From: Kiloniellaceae bacterium
Lineage (GTDB): Bacteria > Pseudomonadota > Alphaproteobacteria > Kiloniellales > Kiloniellaceae
NCBI GenBank assembly: GCA_021776195.1
Contig: JAJFGK010000061.1
Location: 35,281-99,280, forward strand
Length of the DNA: 64,000 nucleotides
Reading direction: 5' to 3'
This document shows, piece by piece, positions 1-8,974 of the stretch. The notes under the pieces were generated by a model. That model was not told the origin of the DNA, did not search any database, and worked only from the letters and a program-made list of their open reading frames with translations. How positions within the stretch are numbered: the first letter of the stretch is position 1; each line of letters opens with the position of its first letter. Both the position numbers and the translations under genes were made by a program.

Positions 1-769
1 CGCTTGCCATATCGGCGCTGTCGCGGGGAATCACCTTTTCGGCGCCAAGGGCCAGGACCGCGTCCGCCTTACCGGCGCCCGCCACGGCGATCACGCTGGC
101 GCCCAGATAGCGGCCGATCTGCACCAGGAACGAGCCCACGCCGCCCGAGGCGCCCGTCACCAGCAGGGTGTCGCCCCTGCCGAGACCGGCCATCAACAGC
201 ATGTTCATGGCGGTGCCGCCGGAACAGGGAAGCGCCGCCAGGGTCGCATCGTCGAGCGCGATCGCTGGGTCGACACGGTGGGCGTAGCGCGCCGGGACGA
301 CGGTGAACTGGGCAAAGGCGCCATCGGTGTCGGTCCCGAAGTAGCGAGGGTTCTCCAGGCTGTCGGGATCGTCGGGGTCGCCAAAGGGCGGTTGAACGAC
401 CACCCGCTCGCCGATCCGGTCCACCGCCACGCCTGCCCCGACCGCGACGACGCGACCCACGGCGTCGGCGCCTTGGATGCAGGGAAAGCGCATGTCTCCG
501 GACCAGGCCCCCATGCCGCCGGAGTCGACGCCCATGCCGTCTTGGCCGCCCTCGGCGGTCGTCGCGCCGGTCACCGTCTCGCTGTACCAGCCGATCCGGG
601 CATTGATATCGGTGTTATTGACCCCGGCGGCCGCTACCCGGATCAGCACCTCGCCCGCCGCCGGGCGCGGCACCGGCAGGTCCTCGCGGTAGTCCAGCTT
701 GTCCAGGCCGCCGTGACCGGTCAGCAGGACCGCAGCCATCCGGTCGGGAAGCTCATCGGGCTCGGCCAT
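1..769 (-). CDS. Zinc-type alcohol dehydrogenase / quinone oxidoreductase (3' part outside window)
   Basis: An ATG at 769 opens a frame that stays open to the left edge (256 codons visible, C-terminus missing). The protein begins with a GroES-like half and continues into a nucleotide-binding fold with the motif VTGASGGVGSFLVQ, the usual NADPH-binding loop of quinone oxidoreductases (MDR superfamily). The family reduces quinones or enones, or oxidises alcohols, using NAD(P)H. The phrase FPCIQGADAVGRVVAVG is typical of the catalytic domain. It lies downstream of the amidase on the same strand with a 33-bp gap, so the two may be cotranscribed. The exact substrate cannot be told. Confidence 0.85.
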   Translation of the reverse strand, partial: MAEPDELPDRMAAVLLTGHGGLDKLDYREDLPVPRPAAGEVLIRVAAAGVNNTDINARIGWYSETVTGATTAEGGQDGMGVDSGGMGAWSGDMRFPCIQGADAVGRVVAVGAGVAVDRIGERVVVQPPFGDPDDPDSLENPRYFGTDTDGAFAQFTVVPARYAHRVDPAIALDDATLAALPCSGGTAMNMLLMAGLGRGDTLLVTGASGGVGSFLVQIGRYLGASVIAVAGAGKADAVLALGAEKVIPRDSADMAS

Positions 770-802
770 TCACAACCCCCATCCAATCTCGTTGACAGCC
801 AG

Positions 803-2299
803 TTAGCACGCGGTGGCGGCAAAAGCCGGCGCGCGGCGCGCGGCGCTCGCCTGTTCGAAGGCGTAGGCATAGCCGATCAGCTTGCCCTCTTCAAAGGGGC
901 CGGCAAAGAAGGAAAGGCCGACCGGCAGGCCGTGAACGAAACCGGCCGGCAGGGTGATATGCGGATAGCCCGCCACCGCCGCCGGCGCGCTGCAGCCGAG
1001 CACGGACTTGTCGCCCAGGACCGGATCGATCAACCAGGCCGGGGAGGATTTGGTCGGCGCGATGATGGCGTCCAGATCGTGCTCGCGCAGCACCCGGTCG
1101 ATCCCCTCGTCGCGCGCCAACCGCAGACATTCGGCCCGCGCGGCAAGATAGTCATCGGCCTCCAGGCCGCCCTTCGCCTCGGCCATTTCCAGCAGTTCCT
1201 GCTGATGGTAGGGCATGGCCCTCGGCGCCTCGGCCCGATTGAAGGCAATGAGCTCCGCCAGGCTGCGTACCGGCGCAGTCGGGTGAGAGGCCAGATAGGC
1301 GTTGAGGTCGGCCTTGAATTCGTAGAGCAGGACCACCAGCTCCGGCGCGCGCAAATGGGGGACGATGCCGAGCTCGACGGGATCGACGATTGTGGCGCCG
1401 AGCGCCGCCAAGCGGGCGACTGCCTCATCGATGATCCGATCCACTGCCTCGTGGCGCCCGAGGTAGTCGCGGGCCAGACCCAGGCGCGCGCCCCGCAGCC
1501 CGTTGGGATCGAGAAAGCGGCCGTAGTCCGCTTCCCGGCGACCGGCGACGGTCTGGGTCACCGGGTCGTTCGGATCGGGGCCGGCGATGGCGGACAGCAC
1601 GGCGGCGGCATCGGCGACACTGCGGGTCATCGGCCCGGCGGTATCCTGGGAATGGGCGATCGGCACGATACCCGCCCGGCTGACCAGGCCGATGGTGGGC
1701 TTCAACCCGACAATGCCATTGGCGCAAGCCGGGCCGACGATGGAGCCGTCGGTCTCCGTGCCGATGGCGGCGACGCAGTAGTTGGCGGCCACGGCGGCGC
1801 CCGACCCCGAGCTGGAACCGGAGGGACTGCGATCCAGGGCATGGGGGTTGCGCACCTGGCCGCCACGGCTGCTCCAGCCCGAGCAGCTTCGCGTCGAGCG
1901 GAAGTTGGCCCATTCGCTGAGGTTGGTCTTGCCCAGCAGAACCGCCCCGGCCGCGCGCAGCCGAGCGACCACATGGGCATCCGACGGGGCGATGTGGCCC
2001 TCCAGGGCGAGCGATCCGGCGGTGGTCATCATCCCATCGGCGCTGTCGAGGTTGTCCTTCACCATGATCGGCAAACCGTGGAGCGGCCCGCGCGGCCCCT
2101 GGGCGGCGCGCTCGCTATCGAGCGCCGCGGCGATCTCCAGGGCGTCGGGATTGAGCTCGATCACCGCACCCAGACAAGGACCGCTGCGATCCAGCGCGGC
2201 GATCCGCGCCAGGTAGGCCTCGCAGAGGCCGCGCGCCGTCCAGGTCCCGCGCTGGTAATTGTCCTGCAACGCGGCGATGGTGAATTCGGGCAGTTCCAT
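803..2299 (-). CDS. Amidase signature family hydrolase
   Basis: A 498-residue cytoplasmic enzyme of the amidase signature family, which hydrolyses a carboxamide to acid and ammonia. The Ser-cisSer-Lys triad is visible: Lys near residue 81 in PIMVKDN, the Gly/Ser-rich GSSSGSG around 161-167, and the nucleophile Ser near 186 in TDGSIVGPA. The length is normal for the family. ATG 2299 was chosen over the GTG one codon earlier. It is divergent from the aminotransferase gene, with a perfect inverted repeat between them that may be a shared operator. It could instead be a biuret/allophanate-type or Asp/Glu-tRNA amidotransferase A-like enzyme; GatA itself is unlikely because gatB and gatC are absent. 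Confidence 0.88.
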   Translation of the reverse strand: MELPEFTIAALQDNYQRGTWTARGLCEAYLARIAALDRSGPCLGAVIELNPDALEIAAALDSERAAQGPRGPLHGLPIMVKDNLDSADGMMTTAGSLALEGHIAPSDAHVVARLRAAGAVLLGKTNLSEWANFRSTRSCSGWSSRGGQVRNPHALDRSPSGSSSGSGAAVAANYCVAAIGTETDGSIVGPACANGIVGLKPTIGLVSRAGIVPIAHSQDTAGPMTRSVADAAAVLSAIAGPDPNDPVTQTVAGRREADYGRFLDPNGLRGARLGLARDYLGRHEAVDRIIDEAVARLAALGATIVDPVELGIVPHLRAPELVVLLYEFKADLNAYLASHPTAPVRSLAELIAFNRAEAPRAMPYHQQELLEMAEAKGGLEADDYLAARAECLRLARDEGIDRVLREHDLDAIIAPTKSSPAWLIDPVLGDKSVLGCSAPAAVAGYPHITLPAGFVHGLPVGLSFFAGPFEEGKLIGYAYAFEQASAARRAPAFAATAC

Positions 2300-2388
2300 C
2301 ACAAGGTCTCTCCGGTTCCGCTTTCGGGAAGTCTACACCCAAGTCACCGCGATGGGGCTTGGATTGGAGAATATCGCGGTATAGCTTC

Positions 2389-2409
2389 TAGGTCAGCATT
2401 ATTGACCTA
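2389..2409. promoter_or_regulatory. Inverted repeat, candidate operator
   Basis: Two perfect 7-bp arms (TAGGTCA and TGACCTA) are separated by 7 bp in the gap between the divergent amidase and aminotransferase genes. The arm size and spacing suit a dimeric helix-turn-helix regulator. No regulator gene lies next to it, so the protein that binds is unknown. Confidence 0.45.
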
Positions 2410-2463
2410 TTCCACGAGATCGGCTAGTGGTTGTCCGTCAGGTCGGCCAGTCGGGATGGATCC

Positions 2464-3711
2464 ATGAATAGCCCCGCTTTCGATTTCGAGTCCTGCTTCG
2501 CCAGCAGGGCCGGACGCATGCAGGCCTCCGAGATCCGCGAGCTCTTGAAGCTCCTGGCCCAACCGGATGTCATCTCCTTTGCCGGCGGCATCCCCGACCC
2601 GGGTCTCTTTCCCGACCAGGATCTGGCCGGGGCCTTCCAGGCGGTGACCGCCGATCCCGCCGCCCGGGCCGCGGCCTTCCAGTATTCGCTCAGCGAGGGC
2701 TACCTGCCCCTCAGACAGTGGATCGCCGGCTACATGGCAAGCCTGGGCGTGCCCTGCGAGACCGCCAATATCCTGATCACCAACGGCTCCCAGCAGGCCC
2801 TCGACTTTCTCGGCCGACTGTTTCTGTCGCCGAGCGACACGGCGCTGGTGACCGCGCCCACCTACCTGGGCGCGTTGCAGGCCTTCGATGCCTACGAACC
2901 CCACTATGACAAGCTGGAGCTGGACCGGCAGGCCAACAGCCCCGCCGGATACCGGGCCCGGGCAGCAGCCAGGGGCGGCCGGGTCAAGTTCGCCTACGCG
3001 GTCCCTGACTTTTCCAATCCCACCGGCGCCACCATGACCCTGGCGCAACGAAAGGCCCTGTTGGCCCTGACCCAGGAACTGGACGTCCCGCTGATCGAGG
3101 ACGCGGCCTACAGTGCGCTGCGCTACGAGGGCGAGGCCTTGCCGCCGCTCATGGCTTTGGAGCTGGCCCAGGTTGGCGCCATCGATGCCGCGCGCAGCGT
3201 CTTCTGCGGGACCTTCTCCAAGACCCTGGCGCCGGGCCTGCGTGTCGGGTGGGTCTGCGCGGCCCGTGGGCTGATCGAAAAACTGGTCCTGATCAAGCAG
3301 GCCTCGGACCTGCACAGCCCCAGCATCAATCAGGTGGTCATGCACCGGGTGGCGGAGGCTGCCTTCGCCGACCAGTTGCCGCGCCTGCGTGCCGCCTATC
3401 GTCAACGCCGCGATGCCATGCTGTCGGCCCTGGAAGATCATATGCCCGACGGGGTCGCCTGGGAGCGGCCCGAAGGCGGCATGTTCGTCTGGCTGACCCT
3501 GCCCCGGGATTGGGACGCCAAGGCGCTATTGGCATGTTCTGTCGCGGAAGCCCGGGTTGCCTTCGTGCCCGGCGGCGCCTTCTTCACCGGCGGCGAAGGC
3601 GCCAACACCGCGCGCCTGAGTTTTTCCCTGGCCAGCCCGGAGACGATCGCCGAAGGCATCGCCCGGCTCGGCCGCCTCTGGTCCAATCGCCCGCAATGCC
3701 CTCTTCCTTGA
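2464..3711 (+). CDS. PLP-dependent aminotransferase, fold type I (LysN/2-aminoadipate type)
   Basis: A 415-residue class I/II aminotransferase. The PLP-binding lysine is about residue 253 in GTFSKTLAPGLRVGW, and the N-terminal FAGGIPDPGLFP and YSLSEGYLPLR stretches are typical of the 2-aminoadipate/LysN and MocR-related group. It should transfer an amino group between an amino acid and a 2-oxo acid. ATG 2464 (MNSPAFDF) is preferred over the in-frame upstream codon at 2431, which would add a non-conserved tail. Its 3' end overlaps the next gene by 16 bp, so the two are likely translationally coupled. The substrate is not fixed by sequence. Confidence 0.9.
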   Translation: MNSPAFDFESCFASRAGRMQASEIRELLKLLAQPDVISFAGGIPDPGLFPDQDLAGAFQAVTADPAARAAAFQYSLSEGYLPLRQWIAGYMASLGVPCETANILITNGSQQALDFLGRLFLSPSDTALVTAPTYLGALQAFDAYEPHYDKLELDRQANSPAGYRARAAARGGRVKFAYAVPDFSNPTGATMTLAQRKALLALTQELDVPLIEDAAYSALRYEGEALPPLMALELAQVGAIDAARSVFCGTFSKTLAPGLRVGWVCAARGLIEKLVLIKQASDLHSPSINQVVMHRVAEAAFADQLPRLRAAYRQRRDAMLSALEDHMPDGVAWERPEGGMFVWLTLPRDWDAKALLACSVAEARVAFVPGGAFFTGGEGANTARLSFSLASPETIAEGIARLGRLWSNRPQCPLP

Positions 3712-4601
3712 CCGCGTTTTTGCAGCAACTCTGCGACCACTTCGATCTGGGGCCGTTGGAGGGCTTCGCGGACGCCGGTGGCTATGCCAACCAGAATTTC
3801 GTCATTGAAACCGCCAGGGGGTCCTACCTCGCCAGGATCCTGCGCGAGCATGAACCCGGCGCGCTGGAAAGCGAAGCGCTCTATCTGGAGCGGATCGCAT
3901 CGACCGGGTTTCCCTGCCCCCGCTATCTGACGGGCCGGGCTGGCAGCCGTCTCTACGCAGGAGAGGGCCAATCTGCCGCGGTGATGCCGGTTCTAGAAGG
4001 GAAGGCCTCGGACCAGATCTCCCTGGAGGGGATCAGAGCTCTAGGCATGGCCCTGGCAAGGCTCCATCTCATCGAGGCCGACGCCCTGCCCGTAAGGTCC
4101 ACCTGGTGGCGGTCCGGCTTTCTCGGCAAGGCCTTGACCCAGGCCGAAAGGCGCTTCGGCACCGCCCCCCTGTCGCGGCTGGCGGATCAGATCGCGGCCC
4201 TCACGGACCTCGAGGGCGAGGCCCTGCCCCGGTCGATCGTCCATGGCGACCCCTGGCCCGGCAACGCGCTCTTCGATGGCGGGCGTTTGGTGGCGCTGAT
4301 CGATTGGGAGGAGGCGACCCTTGGCTTTCCGATTCTCGATCTGGCCTATCTGGCCCTGCACGGCTGTCTTTCCGGTCATGACTTCGATGCGCATCTCTTC
4401 GAGGCCTTGATCGTTGCCTATCAAACGGTCAGGCCGCTCTCATCCGGCGAACAGAGATGTTTCGGACAGGCGGTCCGCAGGGTCGCCAGCACCAACTACC
4501 TTTGGCTGCTTCTGAAGGCGCCGCCGGAGCAGAGGGACCTCGAGACGCTGTGGGCTTCCCAGTGGTACGGAGCCCTGGCGTTGGACCAATTGACGATCTG
4601 A
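3696..4601 (+). CDS. Phosphotransferase of the APH/choline kinase/homoserine kinase II family
   Basis: A 301-residue protein-kinase-like small-molecule kinase. It carries the catalytic-loop motif SIVHGDPWPGNALFD followed by LVALIDWEEA, where the Asp residues act as catalytic base and magnesium ligand. The N-terminus (GGYANQNFVIETARGSYLARIL) matches the nucleotide-binding lobe of ThrB2-like homoserine kinases and of kinases that sit beside aminotransferases. The start at 3696 lies inside the end of the aminotransferase gene. The pairing suggests the substrate is an amino acid or amino alcohol, which is an inference. Antibiotic resistance is not implied. Confidence 0.82.
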   Translation: MPSSLTAFLQQLCDHFDLGPLEGFADAGGYANQNFVIETARGSYLARILREHEPGALESEALYLERIASTGFPCPRYLTGRAGSRLYAGEGQSAAVMPVLEGKASDQISLEGIRALGMALARLHLIEADALPVRSTWWRSGFLGKALTQAERRFGTAPLSRLADQIAALTDLEGEALPRSIVHGDPWPGNALFDGGRLVALIDWEEATLGFPILDLAYLALHGCLSGHDFDAHLFEALIVAYQTVRPLSSGEQRCFGQAVRRVASTNYLWLLLKAPPEQRDLETLWASQWYGALALDQLTI

Positions 4602-4726
4602 CGGTTGTGAGCAAGCCAAACCCATCCTTGGTGCGGGTCGCGAGACCTGCCGCGAAGGCGTGACAAGACCGCGAAATGATTGTTCCGTGGTCGCCGACAG
4701 ATTCGCTGACGGCGGGGATGGAGAGG

Positions 4727-5641
4727 ATGCAGTACGGCTTTATCGGGCTCGGCAGGCTGGGCGGGCGGATGGCGCAAAACCTCTTGCAGGCCGGCTTTAC
4801 CCTGTCGGTCCACGACCGCGACGCCGCGGCGGGCGCGGACCTGGTCGCGGCGGGCGCGGTTTGGGCCGAAACGCCGGCAGCCGCCGCCGAAGGAGTCCGG
4901 GGGCTGATCACCTGCCTGCCCTCGCCGGCGGCCAGCGAGGCGGTGATGCTGGGCCAGGCGGGGGCGCTGGCGGCGCTTCCCGCCGGGGCGACCTGGATCG
5001 AGATGAGCACCGTCGAGGCCGCTGGCATCAAGCGGCTGGCCGCGCGCGCCGCCGAACGTGGGATCGAGACCCTGGAGTGTCCGGTGACCGGCGGCGTTCA
5101 GCGCGCGGCACGCGGCGAGATGACCATGCTGGTCGGCGGCGGCGAGGCGGTGCTCGCCGCCCACCGCCCGGCGCTGGAAGCCATGGTTGCCAGAATCGTC
5201 CCCATGGGTCCGCTGGGGGCCGCCTCGACGATCAAGGTCATCACCAACATGCTCTGCGCCATCGATCTCATTGCCGCCGGCGAGGCCCTGATGCTGGCCA
5301 AGCGCAGCGGCCTGGACCTGAAGCGCTCCTATGAGGCGATCTGCGCGTCTTCGGGCAACTCGGTGGAGTTCGAAGACTGGGCACCGGTGATACTGAACGG
5401 CTCGCTCAACACCGGCTTCACCCTCGACCTGGCCTTGAAGGATCTCGGTTTCGTCATGGCCCTGGGCCGCGAGACCGGGGTTGCGCTGAAGCTCGCCGGT
5501 CTGGTCGAGCAGCTCTATGTCGAGGCCCGCGCGAAGTACGGCGGCGACGCCTGGACCCCGCACACGGTCAGGATGATGGAAGAGGCCACCGGCGAGACGC
5601 TGCGCAGCGAAGGCTTTCCCGATGTCATCGCACCGGAGTGA
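4727..5641 (+). CDS. NAD(P)-dependent beta-hydroxyacid dehydrogenase (3-hydroxyisobutyrate dehydrogenase-like)
   Basis: About 304 residues. The N-terminal Rossmann motif GFIGLGRLGGRMAQNL starts right after the initiator, followed by the substrate-binding CPVTGGVQRAARGEMTMLVGG segment and a helical C-terminal domain with KVITNML, whose Lys is the expected catalytic residue. Members reduce or oxidise 3-hydroxy acids such as 3-hydroxyisobutyrate, tartronate semialdehyde or 2-hydroxy-3-oxopropionate. ATG 4727 follows GGAG at 4720-4723; ATG 4718 is an equally possible start. It lies 116 bp past the kinase and could belong to the same transcription unit. Confidence 0.88.
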   Translation: MQYGFIGLGRLGGRMAQNLLQAGFTLSVHDRDAAAGADLVAAGAVWAETPAAAAEGVRGLITCLPSPAASEAVMLGQAGALAALPAGATWIEMSTVEAAGIKRLAARAAERGIETLECPVTGGVQRAARGEMTMLVGGGEAVLAAHRPALEAMVARIVPMGPLGAASTIKVITNMLCAIDLIAAGEALMLAKRSGLDLKRSYEAICASSGNSVEFEDWAPVILNGSLNTGFTLDLALKDLGFVMALGRETGVALKLAGLVEQLYVEARAKYGGDAWTPHTVRMMEEATGETLRSEGFPDVIAPE

Positions 5642-5686
5642 CCGCAAGAGGCCGGCATCGCGGCAAACAAGATCGAAGCCAGCCGA

Positions 5687-7012
5687 TCAGGTCTCCAGCG
5701 CCGCCAGCCGCTCTTCCAACAAGGCATAGCGAGCCTCGCCCTTGGTGCGGTCGGCGCTCTCGTAGACATCGCCGACCTTGACCTGCAGCGCTCTCAACGC
5801 GGCGATGTCGTCTTGTCCCGGTAACCCGGGCAGGTGCAATACGGTGTCGCTGCCGTAGGTCGGGATCGGGTTGTCGGCGTAGGCCGCCGGCTGGAGGGGC
5901 GCCTGGCCGTCGCGCAGCTTGCGGATTTCTTCGCGCAGGCGCTTGCGGTAGGCGACGACGCCCTTGTCGGAGGTGACCAGGAACTCGCGATGATGGGCGG
6001 TGATCGGCCCCTGGCCGACGAAGGCCTCGTAGTCACCGGGGTTGCGCTGACGCTCCTCGTAGGGGCGACCGCGCAGCTCGGCGATGTCGATCCGCTCCAG
6101 GGCCTCGGGCGTGCGCCACTCCGGGCGCGAGCGCTCGGCGCGCGAATTGAAATGGCGGTAGGCCAGGATCGTCGTGTTTTCGTCGTCGACCGGAACCACC
6201 CAGCGGGTAAAGCTGCCGCGCCCGAAATACTTCGAGGCCTCGCCCTCGGTGTTTTCATAGACCGCGCCGGCCTGGGTGAAGTTCGGCAGGATCACGTCGT
6301 TGGTCGAGATCCAGACGTAGTCCTTCACCCGGCGCGCCTTGGTGTAGAAGAAGCCGACCGGACGTTCGCGCCAGTCGATCTCGGGAAAGATCCCGAGCTT
6401 TTCCGTGAACTGCACGATGTTGACCCGGGTGTGGAGAAAGACCACGTGCATCGGGTCCATCGAGTTCTCGGCGATCTGCAGCCAGTTACAGGGCTGAGTC
6501 ACCTCATAGGGCAAAAGCTCGCCGCCCTCGATCTCGCAGGTATCGTAGATCGGAAAGGGCGGCAGGGCCTCGGGCGGCCCCAGATAGGCGAAGACCAGCC
6601 CCTTGTACTCGCGCACCGGATAGGCGCCCAGGCAGACCTTCTCCTTGACGATTTCCTGATTGGCCTCGGCCGGCGCCTCCAGAACGCGGCCGTCGAGATC
6701 GAAGTGCCAGCCGTGATAGCAGCAGCGGATGCCGCTATCGGTGATGATGCCGAACTCGAGCGAGGCATTGCGGTGCGGGCAGTGTTTGTGCACCAGCCCA
6801 TAGGCGCCCGCGCCGTTGCGAAAGAGAACGAGGTCCTCGCCGAAGCGCCGGATCGGCACCGGTAGCGTCCCGACCTGGGAGGTCATCGCGACCGGATGCC
6901 AGAAGCGCCGCAGGTACTCGCCACAGGGCGTGCCGCGACCGACCCGGGCGAGTTCCTCGTCGATCGCGCCGGTCGGGGGGCGGTGATAGCCGCTGAATGC
7001 CTGAACCGCCAT
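5687..7012 (-). CDS. Rieske non-heme iron oxygenase, alpha-subunit type
   Basis: A 441-residue oxygenase. The Rieske [2Fe-2S] ligands are Cys78/His80 in CPHRN and Cys97/His100 in CCYHGWHFD. The mononuclear-iron region is AENSMDPMHVVFLH with its Asp and His residues. Such enzymes hydroxylate or demethylate aromatic or heterocyclic substrates with electrons from a separate reductase; the phthalate dioxygenase/vanillate demethylase-like group is closest in layout. No reductase gene is in the window. It follows a peptide-type binding protein on the same strand after a 107-bp spacer containing a hairpin, so that protein may bring in its substrate. Confidence 0.9.
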   Translation of the reverse strand: MAVQAFSGYHRPPTGAIDEELARVGRGTPCGEYLRRFWHPVAMTSQVGTLPVPIRRFGEDLVLFRNGAGAYGLVHKHCPHRNASLEFGIITDSGIRCCYHGWHFDLDGRVLEAPAEANQEIVKEKVCLGAYPVREYKGLVFAYLGPPEALPPFPIYDTCEIEGGELLPYEVTQPCNWLQIAENSMDPMHVVFLHTRVNIVQFTEKLGIFPEIDWRERPVGFFYTKARRVKDYVWISTNDVILPNFTQAGAVYENTEGEASKYFGRGSFTRWVVPVDDENTTILAYRHFNSRAERSRPEWRTPEALERIDIAELRGRPYEERQRNPGDYEAFVGQGPITAHHREFLVTSDKGVVAYRKRLREEIRKLRDGQAPLQPAAYADNPIPTYGSDTVLHLPGLPGQDDIAALRALQVKVGDVYESADRTKGEARYALLEERLAALET

Positions 7013-7061
7013 GGCTCTCTCCTTGCCGTCGCCCCGCGAGCCTACGCGATGATGCGGGGGA

Positions 7062-7075
7062 GGACCCTAGGGTCC
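7062..7075. other. Perfect 14-bp palindrome in the binding protein-oxygenase spacer
   Basis: GGACCCTAGGGTCC is self-complementary, and G/C runs on both flanks lengthen the possible stem on the minus-strand transcript. It lies between the stop of the binding-protein gene and the start of the Rieske gene. There is no T-tract, so an intercistronic stability or attenuation hairpin is more likely than a terminator. Confidence 0.4.
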
Positions 7076-7119
7076 CCGCCCCGCGCCACGCTCCCCTCGT
7101 GACTTTGCCTCTTCGTGGC

Positions 7120-8712
7120 TCAGGTGAGCCACCAGCGCTCGATGATCTTGTAGCCGTCGAACTCCCAGTTTCCCGCGACTTTTTCGGGATGGCGCACGTT
7201 GTCGCGGAAGGCCGTGATGTGGTTGGCGAAAAGATGAATGACCGAGCCGCAGTCGTCCCGGCAGAGGGCCTGCATCTCGTAATACATCTCGCGCCGCTTG
7301 GCCTCGTCCAGTTCGCCGCGCGCCGCCTTCAAGAGCTCGTTGAAGCGCGCGTTTTGCCAGTAGGACTCGTTCCAGTTGGACTCCGCGCCGTAGCCTTGGG
7401 TGAACATCCAGTCCTCGGTCGGCCGGCCGCTCCAGTAGCTCGCGCTCCAGGGGTGTTTCAGCCACACGTCGGACCAATAGCCGTCGTCCGGTGCCCGCTT
7501 GGGGGTGATCTTGATGCCCGCCTTGGACGCGTGCTCGGCGAAGAGGACGGTGGTGTCGACCGCGCCGGAGTAGAGTCCGTCCGAGGCCGTCAACTCGACC
7601 TCCAGACCCTCCATCCCGGCCTGCTTCAGGTGCCAGCGCGCCTTTTCGGGATCATAGGTCCGCTGCGGCAGCTCGGCGTTGTGAAAGCGGTTCGCCGGGC
7701 TGATCGGGTGGTCGTTGCCGAGCGAGCCGCGCCCCCGCAGGACCTTTCTCAGGACCTCCTCGCGGTCGATCGCCAGCTTCAGGGCCATGCGCACATGGGT
7801 ATTCTTGAAGGGCTCCAGGTCGGTGCGCATGGGGAAGGTGTAGTGCTGGGTGCTGACCACATCCTCGACCACGACACCCGGCCGCTTGGCCAGCAGGTGC
7901 GCCGTGCTGGCCTCGATATCGCCGCTGATGTCCAACTCGCCGGTGACCAGGGCATTGGTGCGCGCGGTGGAGTCCGCGATCACGAAGATCGAGGCCTCGT
8001 CGACATGGCCCTTGCCGGCCGAATGGAAGTCCCGGTTCTTTTCGATATGGGCGCTGACCCCGGCGTCGAAGGACTTCACCTTGTAGGCGCCGGCGCCATC
8101 GCCCGACAGGTCCACCACGCCGTCCCTCGACGGCAGGACCGACAGCGACGAGGCGCTCACCACGAAGGGGAAGTCCGCATTCGGCTCCTTGAGGTGGAAG
8201 ATCACCCGATGCGGGCCGTCCTTGGAGATCTCCTCGATGGACTCGACCACCGACTTCATCGCCGATTTGGACTCCTCGCCCTTGTGGCGGGAAATCGAGG
8301 CGATCACGTCGTCGGCGTCCAGGGTCTTGCCGCTGTGAAAGGTGACGTCCTTTTTCAGATCGAAGACCCAGGTTCCCGGATCGCCGTCCGGCTCGACGGC
8401 CTCGGCCAGCAGCGGCTCCAACTGGCCCTGGCTGTTCACCTCGGTGAGTTGGCTGTGGATGGTATACCAGAGCAGGTTGACGAATCCGCTGGACAATGTG
8501 GCGGGATCCAGGGAATCGGTGGTCGAGCCCTGGACCGAGCCGAGGCGCAGGTGGCCGCCCGGCTTCGGCGCCTCGGCTTTCGCCGCACCGGCCGCGAGGC
8601 TCGAAATCGCCGCCGCCGATAGCCCGAGCGCCGCCAGGCGCCCGCCGAACTCGCGCCGCGACAGGCGACCGTCAGTTAGCTGCTGGACCAAATAGTCTTT
8701 CTGTGAGGTCAT
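7120..8712 (-). CDS. Peptide/nickel-type ABC transporter substrate-binding protein (SBP family 5), Tat-exported
   Basis: A 530-residue periplasmic binding protein of the DppA/OppA class. The N-terminus has a twin-arginine motif (SRREFGG near residues 19-25), a hydrophobic stretch and an Ala-rich cleavage region ending near AKAEA, so Tat export is predicted. The body shows the family features GGHLRLGS, LDPATL and a C-terminal YYEMQALCRDD segment. No permease or ATPase genes lie beside it, so it may serve a distant importer. ATG 8712 is preceded by GGGAGA. Probably cotranscribed with the Rieske oxygenase. Confidence 0.88.
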   Translation of the reverse strand: MTSQKDYLVQQLTDGRLSRREFGGRLAALGLSAAAISSLAAGAAKAEAPKPGGHLRLGSVQGSTTDSLDPATLSSGFVNLLWYTIHSQLTEVNSQGQLEPLLAEAVEPDGDPGTWVFDLKKDVTFHSGKTLDADDVIASISRHKGEESKSAMKSVVESIEEISKDGPHRVIFHLKEPNADFPFVVSASSLSVLPSRDGVVDLSGDGAGAYKVKSFDAGVSAHIEKNRDFHSAGKGHVDEASIFVIADSTARTNALVTGELDISGDIEASTAHLLAKRPGVVVEDVVSTQHYTFPMRTDLEPFKNTHVRMALKLAIDREEVLRKVLRGRGSLGNDHPISPANRFHNAELPQRTYDPEKARWHLKQAGMEGLEVELTASDGLYSGAVDTTVLFAEHASKAGIKITPKRAPDDGYWSDVWLKHPWSASYWSGRPTEDWMFTQGYGAESNWNESYWQNARFNELLKAARGELDEAKRREMYYEMQALCRDDCGSVIHLFANHITAFRDNVRHPEKVAGNWEFDGYKIIERWWLT

Positions 8713-8762
8713 GGTTTTCTCCCTGACGCGGATGGGCCCGCGCCCTCCGGCTTTGTTCTTTT

Positions 8763-8774
8763 TGTGGCGCCACA
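8763..8774. promoter_or_regulatory. Perfect 12-bp palindrome upstream of the binding-protein gene
   Basis: TGTGGCGCCACA lies about 50 bp before the ATG of the minus-strand binding-protein gene, within the 262-bp divergent gap shared with the GST gene. The position suits an operator or transcript leader hairpin. No other clear signal was seen in this gap. Confidence 0.3.
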
Positions 8775-8974
8775 GGAATGGGGCCTTCGTTGGGCAAAAG
8801 CCTAAACCCGTGGGCGTGGGAACGGAAGGCGGAATCTCATCGCGCGTTGCGGATCGATTACTTTTTGGCCGGCCCGACGCGGTGAAACGAAAACCCGCTC
8901 CTCATAGAAGTTTAGATTCTGTAGTAACTTGGGCGGGATTTCGATTTTCCACATAGTGAGAGAGGACCGAAACA

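Noticed and set aside
278..2467. A 729-codon open frame on the plus strand opposite the dehydrogenase and amidase genes
   Set aside because: It is the antisense of two clear enzyme families, starts inside one and has no protein-like composition. High GC makes such long empty frames common here.
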